DNA of 55,864 nucleotides, from positions 1 to 55,864 of the forward strand of contig CALCYB010000083.1 in assembly GCA_937906485.1 (NCBI GenBank), in the 5' to 3' direction. This document shows, piece after piece, positions 42,455 through 51,395 of this stretch (the stretch's first letter is position 1; each line of letters begins with the position of its first letter). The position numbers and the translations under genes were made by a program. The stretch is from an uncultured Rikenellaceae bacterium (GTDB lineage Bacteria; Bacteroidota; Bacteroidia; Bacteroidales; UBA932). A model generated the notes under the pieces. That model worked only from the letters and a program-made list of their open reading frames with translations, had not been told where the DNA came from and did no database searches.

Positions 42455-44931
42455 CCATCAAGACCACGGCGCACAAAATCCTGGAACTGACTTACCACAC
42501 TGGAGGTAAAGCGTTTCTTCACTTCGTTTTCCACCAACCGCCGAGCTTCCCAGACTTGACCGGCGTGCACCAGCAGACGGCATTTTGCCAACAGATACTG
42601 CATTTTGCGACGTATATCTGAATTCTGATCAAACTGTTGATCAATTTTGGTAACAAAATCCTCTATTTCAGGGTATTGTTCCATATGGTTCAGCACCTCG
42701 AGTTTTGCCAGATAAGGATAGATCTTACGGGGATACTTCTGCAGGGTCTCATCCGCCATACGGAGTGCCTTCTCAGGCTCATCCTCTACATAGTAGTAAT
42801 AATCGATCATCGCAGTCCGGTACATCTCGTCGGCTTTGGGATTGAGGTTTCCTTTCAAGTCTTCCAGCAATCGTTTCAGCCGGTCAGCGGCTGCTTTTCC
42901 TTCCAGCTTCAACACGCACCGGAAATAGCTCTGGATCGCATAGGGATTATTCCGGTCTGCTTGATAAAACTCTTCGGCCAAATCATGGGCTGCCTCATAC
43001 GCTTCTTTGTTCAAATAGACTTGAATCAGTTCTCTTTTAGCCCGAATGTGTTCCGGAAACTGCTCCAATGCCCGGTTCAAACAACGTTCCGCATCCTCCA
43101 TCTGCCCACGCAAGCGATGATAAAAGCCTCGTAGAAAATCTTTCTCCGCCCCATTGATGTAATCCACTTCCATCAAAAAACGGTCATCCCCTTTTCTGGC
43201 CAATGACAGACACAACCAGTAGCGAATTTCCCGAATGATACGCTCATCCATGTACGAGACATTCTTCAAGACACGGTCTGCCAAAGCAATCACATCATCA
43301 TACTGACGCTGATAATTGTACAATTCTCGCATAGCATTCACAAAATGCGACGGAATCAGGAACTCTTCCGGAACTCCCCTACCTTGCTTAAGTGACTCTT
43401 TTAATGAAATCACATAATCAGAAGTGTCTCGCTCCATATCCTGTGCATAATCTTTACTCTGCTGGTTGACGTATTGAATTAGATTATTACGGTAAGTGTC
43501 CTTCAATTTATAGGTCGAACGTTGGATATGATCCCGAATCACATCACTCAACCGAAGGTTATCCTTGTTGGTCCCTATCCATTCAATCATCATAGATGAA
43601 GACAGGTCCTCCACAATATCCATCGCTGCATCAAAATCTTCCCCTAAAATCTTCTCCAACATTAGAAAACTGATGAACTCATATTCCGAAAGAATCACAA
43701 GTAGATTGATTGCCAATACATTACCATCATACTTTCTCACAAGATGAGAAACTTTCTCTGCATTATACTCAACAATTTCATGCAAGTGATTCCTTACGTA
43801 TTGAAGGCCTTCATGATTTAGTAACTGAACTGCATAATGAACCTGTTCGGGATAGCCGTTCAACACATTTGTGATCATACCCAAATCTTCCTTAGACATG
43901 GATAATCCATTGATTTTCAAAAGCGTTGTATATAACCCTATCCGTTCGGTACGTTCAAGTTCCGGAATATTGATACAGAACAATGATTTCTGTTGACTCA
44001 TGTACCTGGTCTTCACTTTTGACAAACTGATTACACATAGTAAGATACACCCCCTTCTGGAGAGATTTTCAATAATCCGAAGAAACCATCCTGGCAGACT
44101 TCCAGTTTTGGAAACAATTGCATGGTTATCTTCAACAAACAAAATCTCCCCGACATCTTCCAACTCCTGAATTAATTCCGTAGCCAAGGCAATCTTCTCG
44201 GGAAGCGTTTTTGCCAACAACGAAGACATCCTGTCACTTGACATCGACGAATAGCCCAATCCATAGATCCGAATGATAAAATCCTCAATAGAACACATTT
44301 GATCCAAAGTAATGGACAACGGGAAATATTCCGGCTTGATGGTTGAGGAGTTAGTCAAAGCATGGCGTAAGAACTTGCGCCTACCAATGGAGTTCAAACC
44401 ACTGACAATGATGCAACCGGGCAGGCCCAATTCAATATCATAGATTCTTGACTCAAATTCCTTCAACTGCTCAGTCCTCCCCACAAACAATCGGTCCAAC
44501 TCCTTTTTCTTTGGAAACAGATTCCACGCAGCAAGACGTTGGCGCTGACGAATCAGAGCTGCCACCTTAGTCGGTTTGGAGATATAACGCAGGTTATACT
44601 CTTTTCTCATCCACTCCGGTATGCGACCGTCAGTATGTCTGATCTGTTTATCAATGATTACCGGGAAAAAACATTTGATCTTCCCATTGGCAATATACTC
44701 TTCAGCCTTCAATATTTCTTTCTCCACCCAGGTACTGCCCAATGATTCTTCCGAAATGAAGAAAACAAAAATACTGGTATTGTCCAGTCCTTGATAAATC
44801 TCATCCAACGTCCGGCATCCTTCCTCAAAAGTCCATGCATCGTACACGACACGCTGCTTGCCCAATATCCGGGCAACCATCTCCACGTATCCTTTCTGCT
44901 TGCTGCTATGCGACAAAAATACTCTTCCCAT
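42451..44931 (-). CDS. TIR-STAND NTPase-TPR protein
   Basis: An 826-residue, NLR-like protein. Residues 1-125 are a TIR domain (RVFLSHSSKQKGYVEMVARI; SLGSTWVEKEI, with candidate catalytic Glu 72 four residues after Trp 68). A STAND-type NTPase starts at LFVGRTEQLKEFESRI; its P-loop is GLNSIGRRKF (about 177-186), where the usual Walker Lys is Arg, and the Walker B-like strand is EILFVEDN (about 261). After a winged-helix-like region, residues about 580-800 form TPR repeats (RGFYHRLRGQMEDAERCLNR; AKRELIQVYLNKEAYEAAHD). TIR domains of this kind hydrolyse NAD+ or make NAD-derived signals, and the TPR end usually senses a target. It has its own -7 box and follows a terminator. Confidence 0.85.
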   Translation of the reverse strand: MGRVFLSHSSKQKGYVEMVARILGKQRVVYDAWTFEEGCRTLDEIYQGLDNTSIFVFFISEESLGSTWVEKEILKAEEYIANGKIKCFFPVIIDKQIRHTDGRIPEWMRKEYNLRYISKPTKVAALIRQRQRLAAWNLFPKKKELDRLFVGRTEQLKEFESRIYDIELGLPGCIIVSGLNSIGRRKFLRHALTNSSTIKPEYFPLSITLDQMCSIEDFIIRIYGLGYSSMSSDRMSSLLAKTLPEKIALATELIQELEDVGEILFVEDNHAIVSKTGSLPGWFLRIIENLSRRGCILLCVISLSKVKTRYMSQQKSLFCINIPELERTERIGLYTTLLKINGLSMSKEDLGMITNVLNGYPEQVHYAVQLLNHEGLQYVRNHLHEIVEYNAEKVSHLVRKYDGNVLAINLLVILSEYEFISFLMLEKILGEDFDAAMDIVEDLSSSMMIEWIGTNKDNLRLSDVIRDHIQRSTYKLKDTYRNNLIQYVNQQSKDYAQDMERDTSDYVISLKESLKQGRGVPEEFLIPSHFVNAMRELYNYQRQYDDVIALADRVLKNVSYMDERIIREIRYWLCLSLARKGDDRFLMEVDYINGAEKDFLRGFYHRLRGQMEDAERCLNRALEQFPEHIRAKRELIQVYLNKEAYEAAHDLAEEFYQADRNNPYAIQSYFRCVLKLEGKAAADRLKRLLEDLKGNLNPKADEMYRTAMIDYYYYVEDEPEKALRMADETLQKYPRKIYPYLAKLEVLNHMEQYPEIEDFVTKIDQQFDQNSDIRRKMQYLLAKCRLLVHAGQVWEARRLVENEVKKRFTSSVVSQFQDFVRRGLDG

Positions 44932-44962
44932 GATAAAGTCTTCTAAAAAATATAATGCTGTG

Positions 44963-44970
44963 CAAATCTA
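44963..44970 (-). promoter_or_regulatory. Candidate -7 box of the TIR-STAND gene
   Basis: TAGATTTG on the minus strand matches the Bacteroidota -7 box and lies 32 bases before the ATG, immediately after the capsule-operon terminator. No -33 TTTG is visible at the usual spacing. Confidence 0.5.
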
Positions 44971-44973
44971 ATA

Positions 44974-45016
44974 AAAAAAGAAATTCGGGCCAGTACCTTA
45001 ACCGTACTGACCCGAA
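44974..45016 (-). terminator. Terminator of the capsule operon
   Basis: Minus-strand arms TTCGGGTCAGTAC and GTACTGGCCCGAA (45016-45004 and 44996-44984) give a 13-bp stem with one G-U pair and a 7-base loop, followed by a T-rich run. It lies just after the cupin gene stop. Confidence 0.85.
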
Positions 45017-45019
45017 ATC

Positions 45020-45421
45020 TCACTTCAGAATATCACACTCCTGAATCGGAATATATGGACCATCCTTCATCTCAAGGATCACAGTCCCGCTCTCAAGAGC
45101 TCTCAACGTGTGCCACTGACCTGCGGGAATATTCAGCGCAAAGACAGGACCTCCCGCTGCTAGTTCATACGTCGCAGAGCAAATACGCTCTAGTTCATCA
45201 TAAAATTCCTCTATGACTCGGCCACGAAGCACCACGACCGTTTCTGAAGTCTTCTGATGGCGATGAATCGGAATCACCGACCCCGGCTCAATGGCATTCA
45301 ACATCCGCTGAGAGGTATCCGCATCCGAATTCCTCAGATCCAGATTCATCCGCAAACGAGGCGACTCCTTCGCCTGAGAAGAGAGGTTATCAAGAAGTTG
45401 ATGGTCGATCTTGATGGTCAC
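45020..45421 (-). CDS. WbuC-family cupin protein
   Basis: A small cupin of 133 residues if started at GTG 45421 (VTIKIDHQLLDNLSSQAKES). Metal-site residues are seen in PIHRHQKTSETVVVLRGRV and PAGQWHTLRALE. WbuC-type proteins are found at the ends of O-antigen and capsule loci; their reaction is not established. The frame is open further upstream to a TTG at 45460, but that would overlap the aminotransferase gene; with GTG the gap is 11 bases. It is the last gene of the capsule operon. Confidence 0.8.
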   Translation of the reverse strand: MTIKIDHQLLDNLSSQAKESPRLRMNLDLRNSDADTSQRMLNAIEPGSVIPIHRHQKTSETVVVLRGRVIEEFYDELERICSATYELAAGGPVFALNIPAGQWHTLRALESGTVILEMKDGPYIPIQECDILK

Positions 45422-45432
45422 GATAAACAAGA

Positions 45433-46707
45433 TTATGCGATTATCGCTTGTTTTATACAATCTACAATGTAATGAATGTCTTCATCAGATACACAAGGGC
45501 CAGACGGCAGACACAAGCCAACCTCAAAGAGATCTTCAGATACACCATTCACATAAGCGGGACATTTTGCATATACAGGCTGCTTGTGCATCGGTTTCCA
45601 CAATGGACGCACCTCTATGCCACAAGCATCCAAGGCAACCCGCATTGCCTCAACATTGGCATTCGGCTCACAATCTGTATGCATACTACCTCCGCCATGC
45701 AGTACGCCTGCAGCACCGCCTACTGCACCTTGAACAGCTGAACTATACGCAGATTCTTGTCCCTTTACTCTTAAATCAGGATCCAACGTCACAGTATTCA
45801 ACCAATAATTGCTATCATAGTCAGAAGAGGGATTCTCATGCAAAACAATTCCTGGAATCTCTTTCAACAACTCGCGATACAGGTCAGTGGTATGCTTGTG
45901 ATGTGCCACATGTTCTGCCACAACCGTCATTTGTCCTCGTCCAATTCCTGCGCAGATGTTGGACATCCGATAATTGTAACCAATCTTGTCATGCTGATAG
46001 TACGGATATGCCTCACGTGCTTGAGTAGCATAAAACATGATTTCCTGCTTGGCAGTCGCATCGGGACAAATCAAAGCACCTCCTCCGGAAGTCGTAATCA
46101 TCTTGTTTCCATTAAACGAAAGCACCCCATATTTGCCAAAAGTTCCGCACATCCGGCCTTTATACCGACTTCCGAACGCTTCGGCAGCATCTTCAATTAC
46201 GGGAATTTCATATTTGGCTGCAATAGAAAGAATTTCATCCAACTTGGCTGGCATTCCGTAAAGATATACCGGGACAATTGCCTTCGGTTTCTTTCCGGTC
46301 TTCGCCATCCGATCCACAATCGCCTCCTCCAATAGTGCGGGATCCATATTCCAAGTATCCCGTTCAGAATCAATGAACACCGGAGTTGCACCCAAATAGG
46401 TAATCGGATGGGATGAAGCACAGAATGTGAATGATTGTACCAATACCTCATCACCAGGGCCTACACCACAAGCAACTAAGGCTAAATGAACGGCCGCTGT
46501 TCCAGCAGAAAGGGCAACCACCTTGGCATCTCCTGTCGCAGGAGCTCCCGCTACTGCTGGACTATTGACATAGGTTTCCAAATCGGACTCAAATCCATTC
46601 ACATTCGGTCCAAGAGGCACTACCCAATTTGTATCAAAAGCCTCTTGTATGAAACGCTGCTCGCTTCCCGACATGTGAGCAAGACATAAATAAATACGTT
46701 TTTGCAT
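45433..46707 (-). CDS. DegT/DnrJ/EryC1-type sugar aminotransferase
   Basis: A 424-residue PLP-dependent fold-type I aminotransferase acting on nucleotide keto-sugars. Signatures are GSEQRFIQEAFDTNWVVPLGPN, SAGTAAVHLALVACGVGPGDEV, AIVPVYLYGMPAKLDEI, VIEDAAEAFGS, and the PLP lysine in FNGNKMITTSGGG. It would make a 3- or 4-amino sugar for the polysaccharide, which the GNAT protein 13 bases upstream could acylate. The amino sugar itself cannot be told from sequence. Confidence 0.92.
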   Translation of the reverse strand: MQKRIYLCLAHMSGSEQRFIQEAFDTNWVVPLGPNVNGFESDLETYVNSPAVAGAPATGDAKVVALSAGTAAVHLALVACGVGPGDEVLVQSFTFCASSHPITYLGATPVFIDSERDTWNMDPALLEEAIVDRMAKTGKKPKAIVPVYLYGMPAKLDEILSIAAKYEIPVIEDAAEAFGSRYKGRMCGTFGKYGVLSFNGNKMITTSGGGALICPDATAKQEIMFYATQAREAYPYYQHDKIGYNYRMSNICAGIGRGQMTVVAEHVAHHKHTTDLYRELLKEIPGIVLHENPSSDYDSNYWLNTVTLDPDLRVKGQESAYSSAVQGAVGGAAGVLHGGGSMHTDCEPNANVEAMRVALDACGIEVRPLWKPMHKQPVYAKCPAYVNGVSEDLFEVGLCLPSGPCVSDEDIHYIVDCIKQAIIA

Positions 46708-46720
46708 GATAACAATACTA

Positions 46721-47815
46721 TTAGTACAATATAGAGTTACAACATCCGAACCTTATTCTCCACAGATTTATATCGTTTATATCTGAAAACTCTGAGGATT
46801 TATCTCTGAAGCCCATTTGCATATATCCGTGTTTAATAAACCCATAGTGGCGTAGTTTTTTTTCTGTCCTTTTGTTATTGGTTACGGTTAAGACACGATA
46901 ACAATCTTTTGAGAAGGTCTCTAAAGACAATAGATTTATATCTGCCTCACTGAGATTGTCATCAATTGTAGCCCACTCACACACTGTTCCATTTATCATT
47001 CTGCAGTTAGTTATATCAAGCCGTCTACGCTCCTTAGTCAGAAAGAACCCAATAGGCCTATTACCTCTATCGTATATAGCATAAAATTTTTGGATATCCT
47101 CCCTATGACCTGACAAATTATGGTCTAAACACCACTGCAACCATTTTGTATCATGATATTCAGCATATTTGTGACCATCATTCAGACACATCTTTCCAGC
47201 CCATTCTGGAACATCATGCAATTGATTGATGGTATAATATCTCTTTAAGTATTTTAATCTTATTTTATTTGGAACATCAAGTGTCTTAATTAGGGCATTC
47301 GTCAAAGTTTTCAACACATTTAATGGAAGCCCAACAAAACCACGACATGCAAAGGCTGCTTCAGAATTAATTACTTTGACATATTCAGGAAAATCAAATA
47401 TGGTACAACTCTTTTCTTTTTTTCTCATTATTGACAGAAATGAGGGTGATAATAATGAGAATAGATAAAAAGGATATTCATCATTATACAAGCAATAATC
47501 TCTCATACGTGAGCCAATTCCTCTACCCCTATACTCTTTACAAACCTCTATACTACCCATTGACTGGGAAATAACGAAAGAATTATCCACTTTGATTTTT
47601 GTGCCAAATAATAGCATTCTTGCTACAACAATATCTCCATCCAAAGTTAATAGTAACGTTGTTTTATGGTTGTCACATTTAGTTGGACATTGTAGAATTG
47701 TTGCTCGTAAATCTTCATTTATAAATGAATTCAAACTATACTTATCTTTATATCTTAGATAATTTTTGTTAACGAATTCATCGTGTGTAATATTAATTAT
47801 TCTAATATCAGCCAT
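46721..47815 (-). CDS. GNAT-family acyltransferase-like protein
   Basis: A 364-residue protein with an N-terminal GNAT acyl-CoA-binding motif (CKEYRGRGIGSRMRDY, around residue 90) and a less conserved C-terminal half that also looks GNAT-like (NRPIGFFLTKERRRLD; LTVTNNKRTEKKLRHYGF). Two tandem GNAT folds are therefore possible. The start at ATG 47815 (MADIRIINITHDEF) is preferred over a TTG three codons before. In this context it probably acylates an amino group on a sugar or an attached amino acid. Codons and base composition are strongly AT-rich, as in the neighbours. Confidence 0.75.
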   Translation of the reverse strand: MADIRIINITHDEFVNKNYLRYKDKYSLNSFINEDLRATILQCPTKCDNHKTTLLLTLDGDIVVARMLLFGTKIKVDNSFVISQSMGSIEVCKEYRGRGIGSRMRDYCLYNDEYPFYLFSLLSPSFLSIMRKKEKSCTIFDFPEYVKVINSEAAFACRGFVGLPLNVLKTLTNALIKTLDVPNKIRLKYLKRYYTINQLHDVPEWAGKMCLNDGHKYAEYHDTKWLQWCLDHNLSGHREDIQKFYAIYDRGNRPIGFFLTKERRRLDITNCRMINGTVCEWATIDDNLSEADINLLSLETFSKDCYRVLTVTNNKRTEKKLRHYGFIKHGYMQMGFRDKSSEFSDINDINLWRIRFGCCNSILY

Positions 47816-47829
47816 TAGTTGCAAGTCAT

Positions 47830-49038
47830 TTATTTGGCAAAATCTCCCAAGTAAGCGTAGGGATCAGTCAACATACCATCACGAATAATAGTCGCACCTT
47901 CAATTACAGAATTTTTAGCAGAAAAGTCCGTAAGCATGGGTTTAAAAACATGCTCAATAAGCATATCACCAAAATACTCGCTTGAATCCAACGCCAAGGC
48001 ATTCGGGCAAGTATCTACTGCCATTACACTTATATTATTATCTGAAGTGAAAGCGCCCTCTTCTCGCCCTGTTATAGGATTATAGTCGAAATACGGATTA
48101 GCATGAGTAGAGGATCGAACAGTGGACTTGATACTACCCATAATATCACACGTAACATCACCAATCATACGGATACGTAAATCCTCTCTGCGCAAATCAT
48201 CAACATCTAAGTATACAGGGGCGTCTGGAGCCCAAAAGTGTGCACAAATCAACACATCAGTAACTTTAGCAAACTTAAAGAAGTCACTTTCATAGTCATG
48301 AACATTTGCTGAAAAATCAGACCATGTAAACTTCTTCCGATCCTTATGTTTAACCAAACGATCAACATCTGCCACACAATAAGTAAGCTCATTAACAGTT
48401 TCTACTGATAGATACTCCTGCTCATCTATTTTATTTGCACCAATTTGGTTCAGGACAAATTGTGCACCTTGCGAAACGCGTCCCGCACCTGTCACCAAGA
48501 GTTTAACCCTAGGGAGCTCTATTTTATTTAAGGAATCCAGGAGTTGCTTAATAGTGAATCTAAGGTCCGGTTGTGGTAACTCATATAGCTTATATTTCAA
48601 ACCATAACCACGGAGTGTATAATACACTCCTACTACACCTGCCCACCATCCGAATGCACAAACCCGCTTACCTCCCTGATCTACGAGATATTCATAGTCT
48701 GAAAATGTTATTCTTTTTTCAATCATAGCTTTTATAAGTGGCCGATTGTATTCTTGCATTTTAGCTATATGACCAAAGAAGAAATAATGCTTTTGTGGTA
48801 AGATTGATTCAATGGCCGCTTCTTTAATACCAAATAAAATATCGCAGTCATTTAAATCTTTAACTACTTGTATTCCGAATGCCCGATACTCATCGTCTGA
48901 ATATGCACGAACATCACTTGATTCAACAACGATTTCTACCCCCATATAACTATCCATTAACATCCTTGCCTGTGAAGGGGTTAATGCGACTCTATTATCA
49001 ATAGGAGTCTTTGTTTCTCTAATTAATCCAATTTTCAT
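47830..49038 (-). CDS. Alanine/saccharopine dehydrogenase-like oxidoreductase
   Basis: A 402-residue protein of the AlaDH/PNT-saccharopine dehydrogenase superfamily. The N-terminus MKIGLIRETKTPIDNRVALTP is characteristic. FSDYEYLVDQGGKRVCAFGWWAGVVG resembles lysine-forming saccharopine dehydrogenase (LYS1 type), and VTGAGRVSQGAQFV is the NAD-binding loop (around residue 185). Such enzymes join or split an amino acid and a 2-oxoacid through a secondary amine. Inside a polysaccharide locus this suggests synthesis of an opine-like amino acid for decoration. The ATG at 49038 lies 8 bases after the ATP-grasp stop. Family is clear; the reaction is inferred. Confidence 0.82.
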   Translation of the reverse strand: MKIGLIRETKTPIDNRVALTPSQARMLMDSYMGVEIVVESSDVRAYSDDEYRAFGIQVVKDLNDCDILFGIKEAAIESILPQKHYFFFGHIAKMQEYNRPLIKAMIEKRITFSDYEYLVDQGGKRVCAFGWWAGVVGVYYTLRGYGLKYKLYELPQPDLRFTIKQLLDSLNKIELPRVKLLVTGAGRVSQGAQFVLNQIGANKIDEQEYLSVETVNELTYCVADVDRLVKHKDRKKFTWSDFSANVHDYESDFFKFAKVTDVLICAHFWAPDAPVYLDVDDLRREDLRIRMIGDVTCDIMGSIKSTVRSSTHANPYFDYNPITGREEGAFTSDNNISVMAVDTCPNALALDSSEYFGDMLIEHVFKPMLTDFSAKNSVIEGATIIRDGMLTDPYAYLGDFAK

Positions 49039-49046
49039 AGTTACAA

Positions 49047-50297
49047 TTATTTTGACAATGAATCTATAATTTCTTGTGACGTTAATTTGCAAAATACAGA
49101 ACACGTCTCAACATTAGTTTCTACCTTCAATGTTTCGTTTACCATATTAACATCATCAATAATAGATGCTAAATCTTCAGCATAGAAGGTACACATTGCA
49201 ATTTTATTAGGTTTATTTCCAACAACATACCCAGGATACAGATTCGGAACATATGTTACAACTTCTTTAATGTTTTTCACCAACTCTTCGCCAATAACAC
49301 GATTAACAACATCTCCTTCATTACTTCTAAAGTAGATATTATATGTTACAGCATATCCTCTATCATTGGTGATTTCTGTATTCACCTTATAGTCATCACC
49401 GACAGCATACTTAATCATGCATGATAAGTAATCAATGCCCTCGCTAGCTCTTTGATAATCAAAAGAGTGACCGCCGCCTAATCGAAATCCTGTTTCAAAC
49501 ACATAGAACCTACCATTCCGGTAGAAAAATGAAATATTTGCTACCCCACATTTCATTCCCAAACTCATCAGCATCGTTCTAACATTCTCGTGTACTTGAT
49601 CTATATACTCCGTTTCATATTTAGATGGAAATGTCCAGGCTTTCTGCATTGTTTCATAACCCTTTTGCTTTGTCAACATGGTTGTATCGCAAGTTTCAAT
49701 TAGTATAGCATCTGTCTCTGAAATATAATACGAGCAGTCGAACTTAACACCATCTCCGATAAAATCCTCCACAACGACATTTTTTGATGGAGACATCGAA
49801 TATGCATATGCGAGAAATTCTTTGTACTCAACTTCATTATATGCTACATTAATACCGATACTTCCACCCCTATCTGTTGGCTTGATAATAACTGGGAACT
49901 TTATATCCGCAGAATTAGGATTATATTCGTTAACTATGGGCACACCAAATTGCTTACATAGTTTCTTGAACTTATTTTTGTCCCTTGTTATCTCCAACTG
50001 TTCGCTATTAATATAGCACGGCAAATTAAGTCTCTTACACATTTCTATCATACTCTCAACCCTAAACTCGCTAAAACCCGCCATTATTCCATCTATACCA
50101 ACTTCTCGACACTTCTGCTCTAAGACATCATAATCAACCCAACTGATATTCCATGCTTCATTTGCAACCAATTTAGCTGGAGTAATATTTTTATCGGTAT
50201 AATAATCTGTAGTTATCACATAGTAACCCATTGATTGAGCGATCTTAATTACATCTACCTCCGCATTTGAGGATCCAATAATTAATATTTTTTTCAT
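49047..50297 (-). CDS. ATP-grasp ligase
   Basis: A 416-residue ATP-grasp protein with an N-terminal Rossmann-like pre-ATP-grasp domain (MKKILIIGSSNAEVDVIKIA). The ATP-binding domain includes PVIIKPTDRGGSIGI and FETGFRLGGGHSFDYQ, resembling the carbamoyl-phosphate synthase/PurK group. Such enzymes join a carboxylate, activated as acyl phosphate, to an amine. It lies between a second ATP-grasp gene and the dehydrogenase-like gene, with gaps of 21 and 8 bases. It likely ligates an amino acid to a sugar acid or another amino acid, but the substrates are unknown. Confidence 0.85.
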   Translation of the reverse strand: MKKILIIGSSNAEVDVIKIAQSMGYYVITTDYYTDKNITPAKLVANEAWNISWVDYDVLEQKCREVGIDGIMAGFSEFRVESMIEMCKRLNLPCYINSEQLEITRDKNKFKKLCKQFGVPIVNEYNPNSADIKFPVIIKPTDRGGSIGINVAYNEVEYKEFLAYAYSMSPSKNVVVEDFIGDGVKFDCSYYISETDAILIETCDTTMLTKQKGYETMQKAWTFPSKYETEYIDQVHENVRTMLMSLGMKCGVANISFFYRNGRFYVFETGFRLGGGHSFDYQRASEGIDYLSCMIKYAVGDDYKVNTEITNDRGYAVTYNIYFRSNEGDVVNRVIGEELVKNIKEVVTYVPNLYPGYVVGNKPNKIAMCTFYAEDLASIIDDVNMVNETLKVETNVETCSVFCKLTSQEIIDSLSK

Positions 50298-50318
50298 TTC
50301 TGTTTTCCCCCTATGTAT

Positions 50319-51392
50319 TTATCGCTTGACTTTTTCGAAAACATCCTCACCATCTAAAATAATTGGTTCCACATCAACATCCCGTAAGAAAACATACGGT
50401 TTATCATATTGATAATATTGGTCTCTGACCACGTTGTCCGCATTACCATCCTCCATAATGCGAATAGTATCTTCAATTAAATCAAAACCGACTCTCGCCA
50501 TAACACCAGCATAGGCCATATGACGGATATTCACTTCAGTAACCTTCAAATTCCCACCATTATCTTCTTTCAAATCAAACGACAATATGCCGTGAGCTGG
50601 AACTTCTAATTTTGATTCTAAATATTTGATACACCTATCACAGAACTCATTGATACGTTTCTCATTTAAGAAACGTGCAAAGGCTGTATTACCTGTCACT
50701 TTAGAGGGCGAAGTATTGGCCATTACATATTCCGCACATTCCAAAGCAGCTCCCTTCACATATTCACCATTATAATAGAGCATTTCATTTGCCAAATGTC
50801 TACCCGTCAAAAATTCACTAACTGTAAACTCGGAAATTTGACTGTTAATAAATAGCCACGATCGATAACTACTTATATCCTCCAACTTTAGTGAACCTAA
50901 TCCTCCTGTACCATTTGTGGCCCGAATCCAGCACGGAAATCCGATTTCTCTCTCAACATCATTGTAACGTGGATTTTCTTGTGTCACCTTAATAGTTTTT
51001 GGTATAAATTCTGTCCCTCTTAGTAATTCAGCCATTATAGCTTTATCCTTCAATGAAATAGAGAGCTTCTTTGAGCCCATAAAAACAGGACAGGGATACT
51101 TACCATATTTGTCGTAGTAGTCGCCCCATGCAACAATCTCACTTTCAGGCTGAACAAATGCATAATCAATATTTTGTTCCTCCACTAATTTTTCTATCCA
51201 AGGAAAATAAGCTTCATCATTACATCTAGGACAAATATAATAATCATCCAGTAGATTGTCCATGAAGAAACCGATTGCTTTCTTGTTTATATCAATACCG
51301 ATAATCTTATAATCAGGATGATTTTTCCTAATAATCGTCGTTATTGATCGAGGAGTTAGGCCTCCAATACCTGTTACCAAAATTGTTTTCAT
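50319..51392 (-). CDS. ATP-grasp ligase (second)
   Basis: A 357-residue ATP-grasp-type protein. The start MKTILVTGIGGLTPRSITTI is a pre-ATP-grasp Rossmann domain; FPCWIRATNGTGGLGSLKLED carries the ATP-binding loop, and the metal-binding residues are in GILSFDLKEDNGG and KVTEVNIRHMAYAG. It is not closely similar to the neighbouring ATP-grasp protein, so the two probably make different bonds. It is 3 bases after the DegT-like aminotransferase stop. Confidence 0.83.
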   Translation of the reverse strand: MKTILVTGIGGLTPRSITTIIRKNHPDYKIIGIDINKKAIGFFMDNLLDDYYICPRCNDEAYFPWIEKLVEEQNIDYAFVQPESEIVAWGDYYDKYGKYPCPVFMGSKKLSISLKDKAIMAELLRGTEFIPKTIKVTQENPRYNDVEREIGFPCWIRATNGTGGLGSLKLEDISSYRSWLFINSQISEFTVSEFLTGRHLANEMLYYNGEYVKGAALECAEYVMANTSPSKVTGNTAFARFLNEKRINEFCDRCIKYLESKLEVPAHGILSFDLKEDNGGNLKVTEVNIRHMAYAGVMARVGFDLIEDTIRIMEDGNADNVVRDQYYQYDKPYVFLRDVDVEPIILDGEDVFEKVKR

Positions 51393-51395
51393 AAC

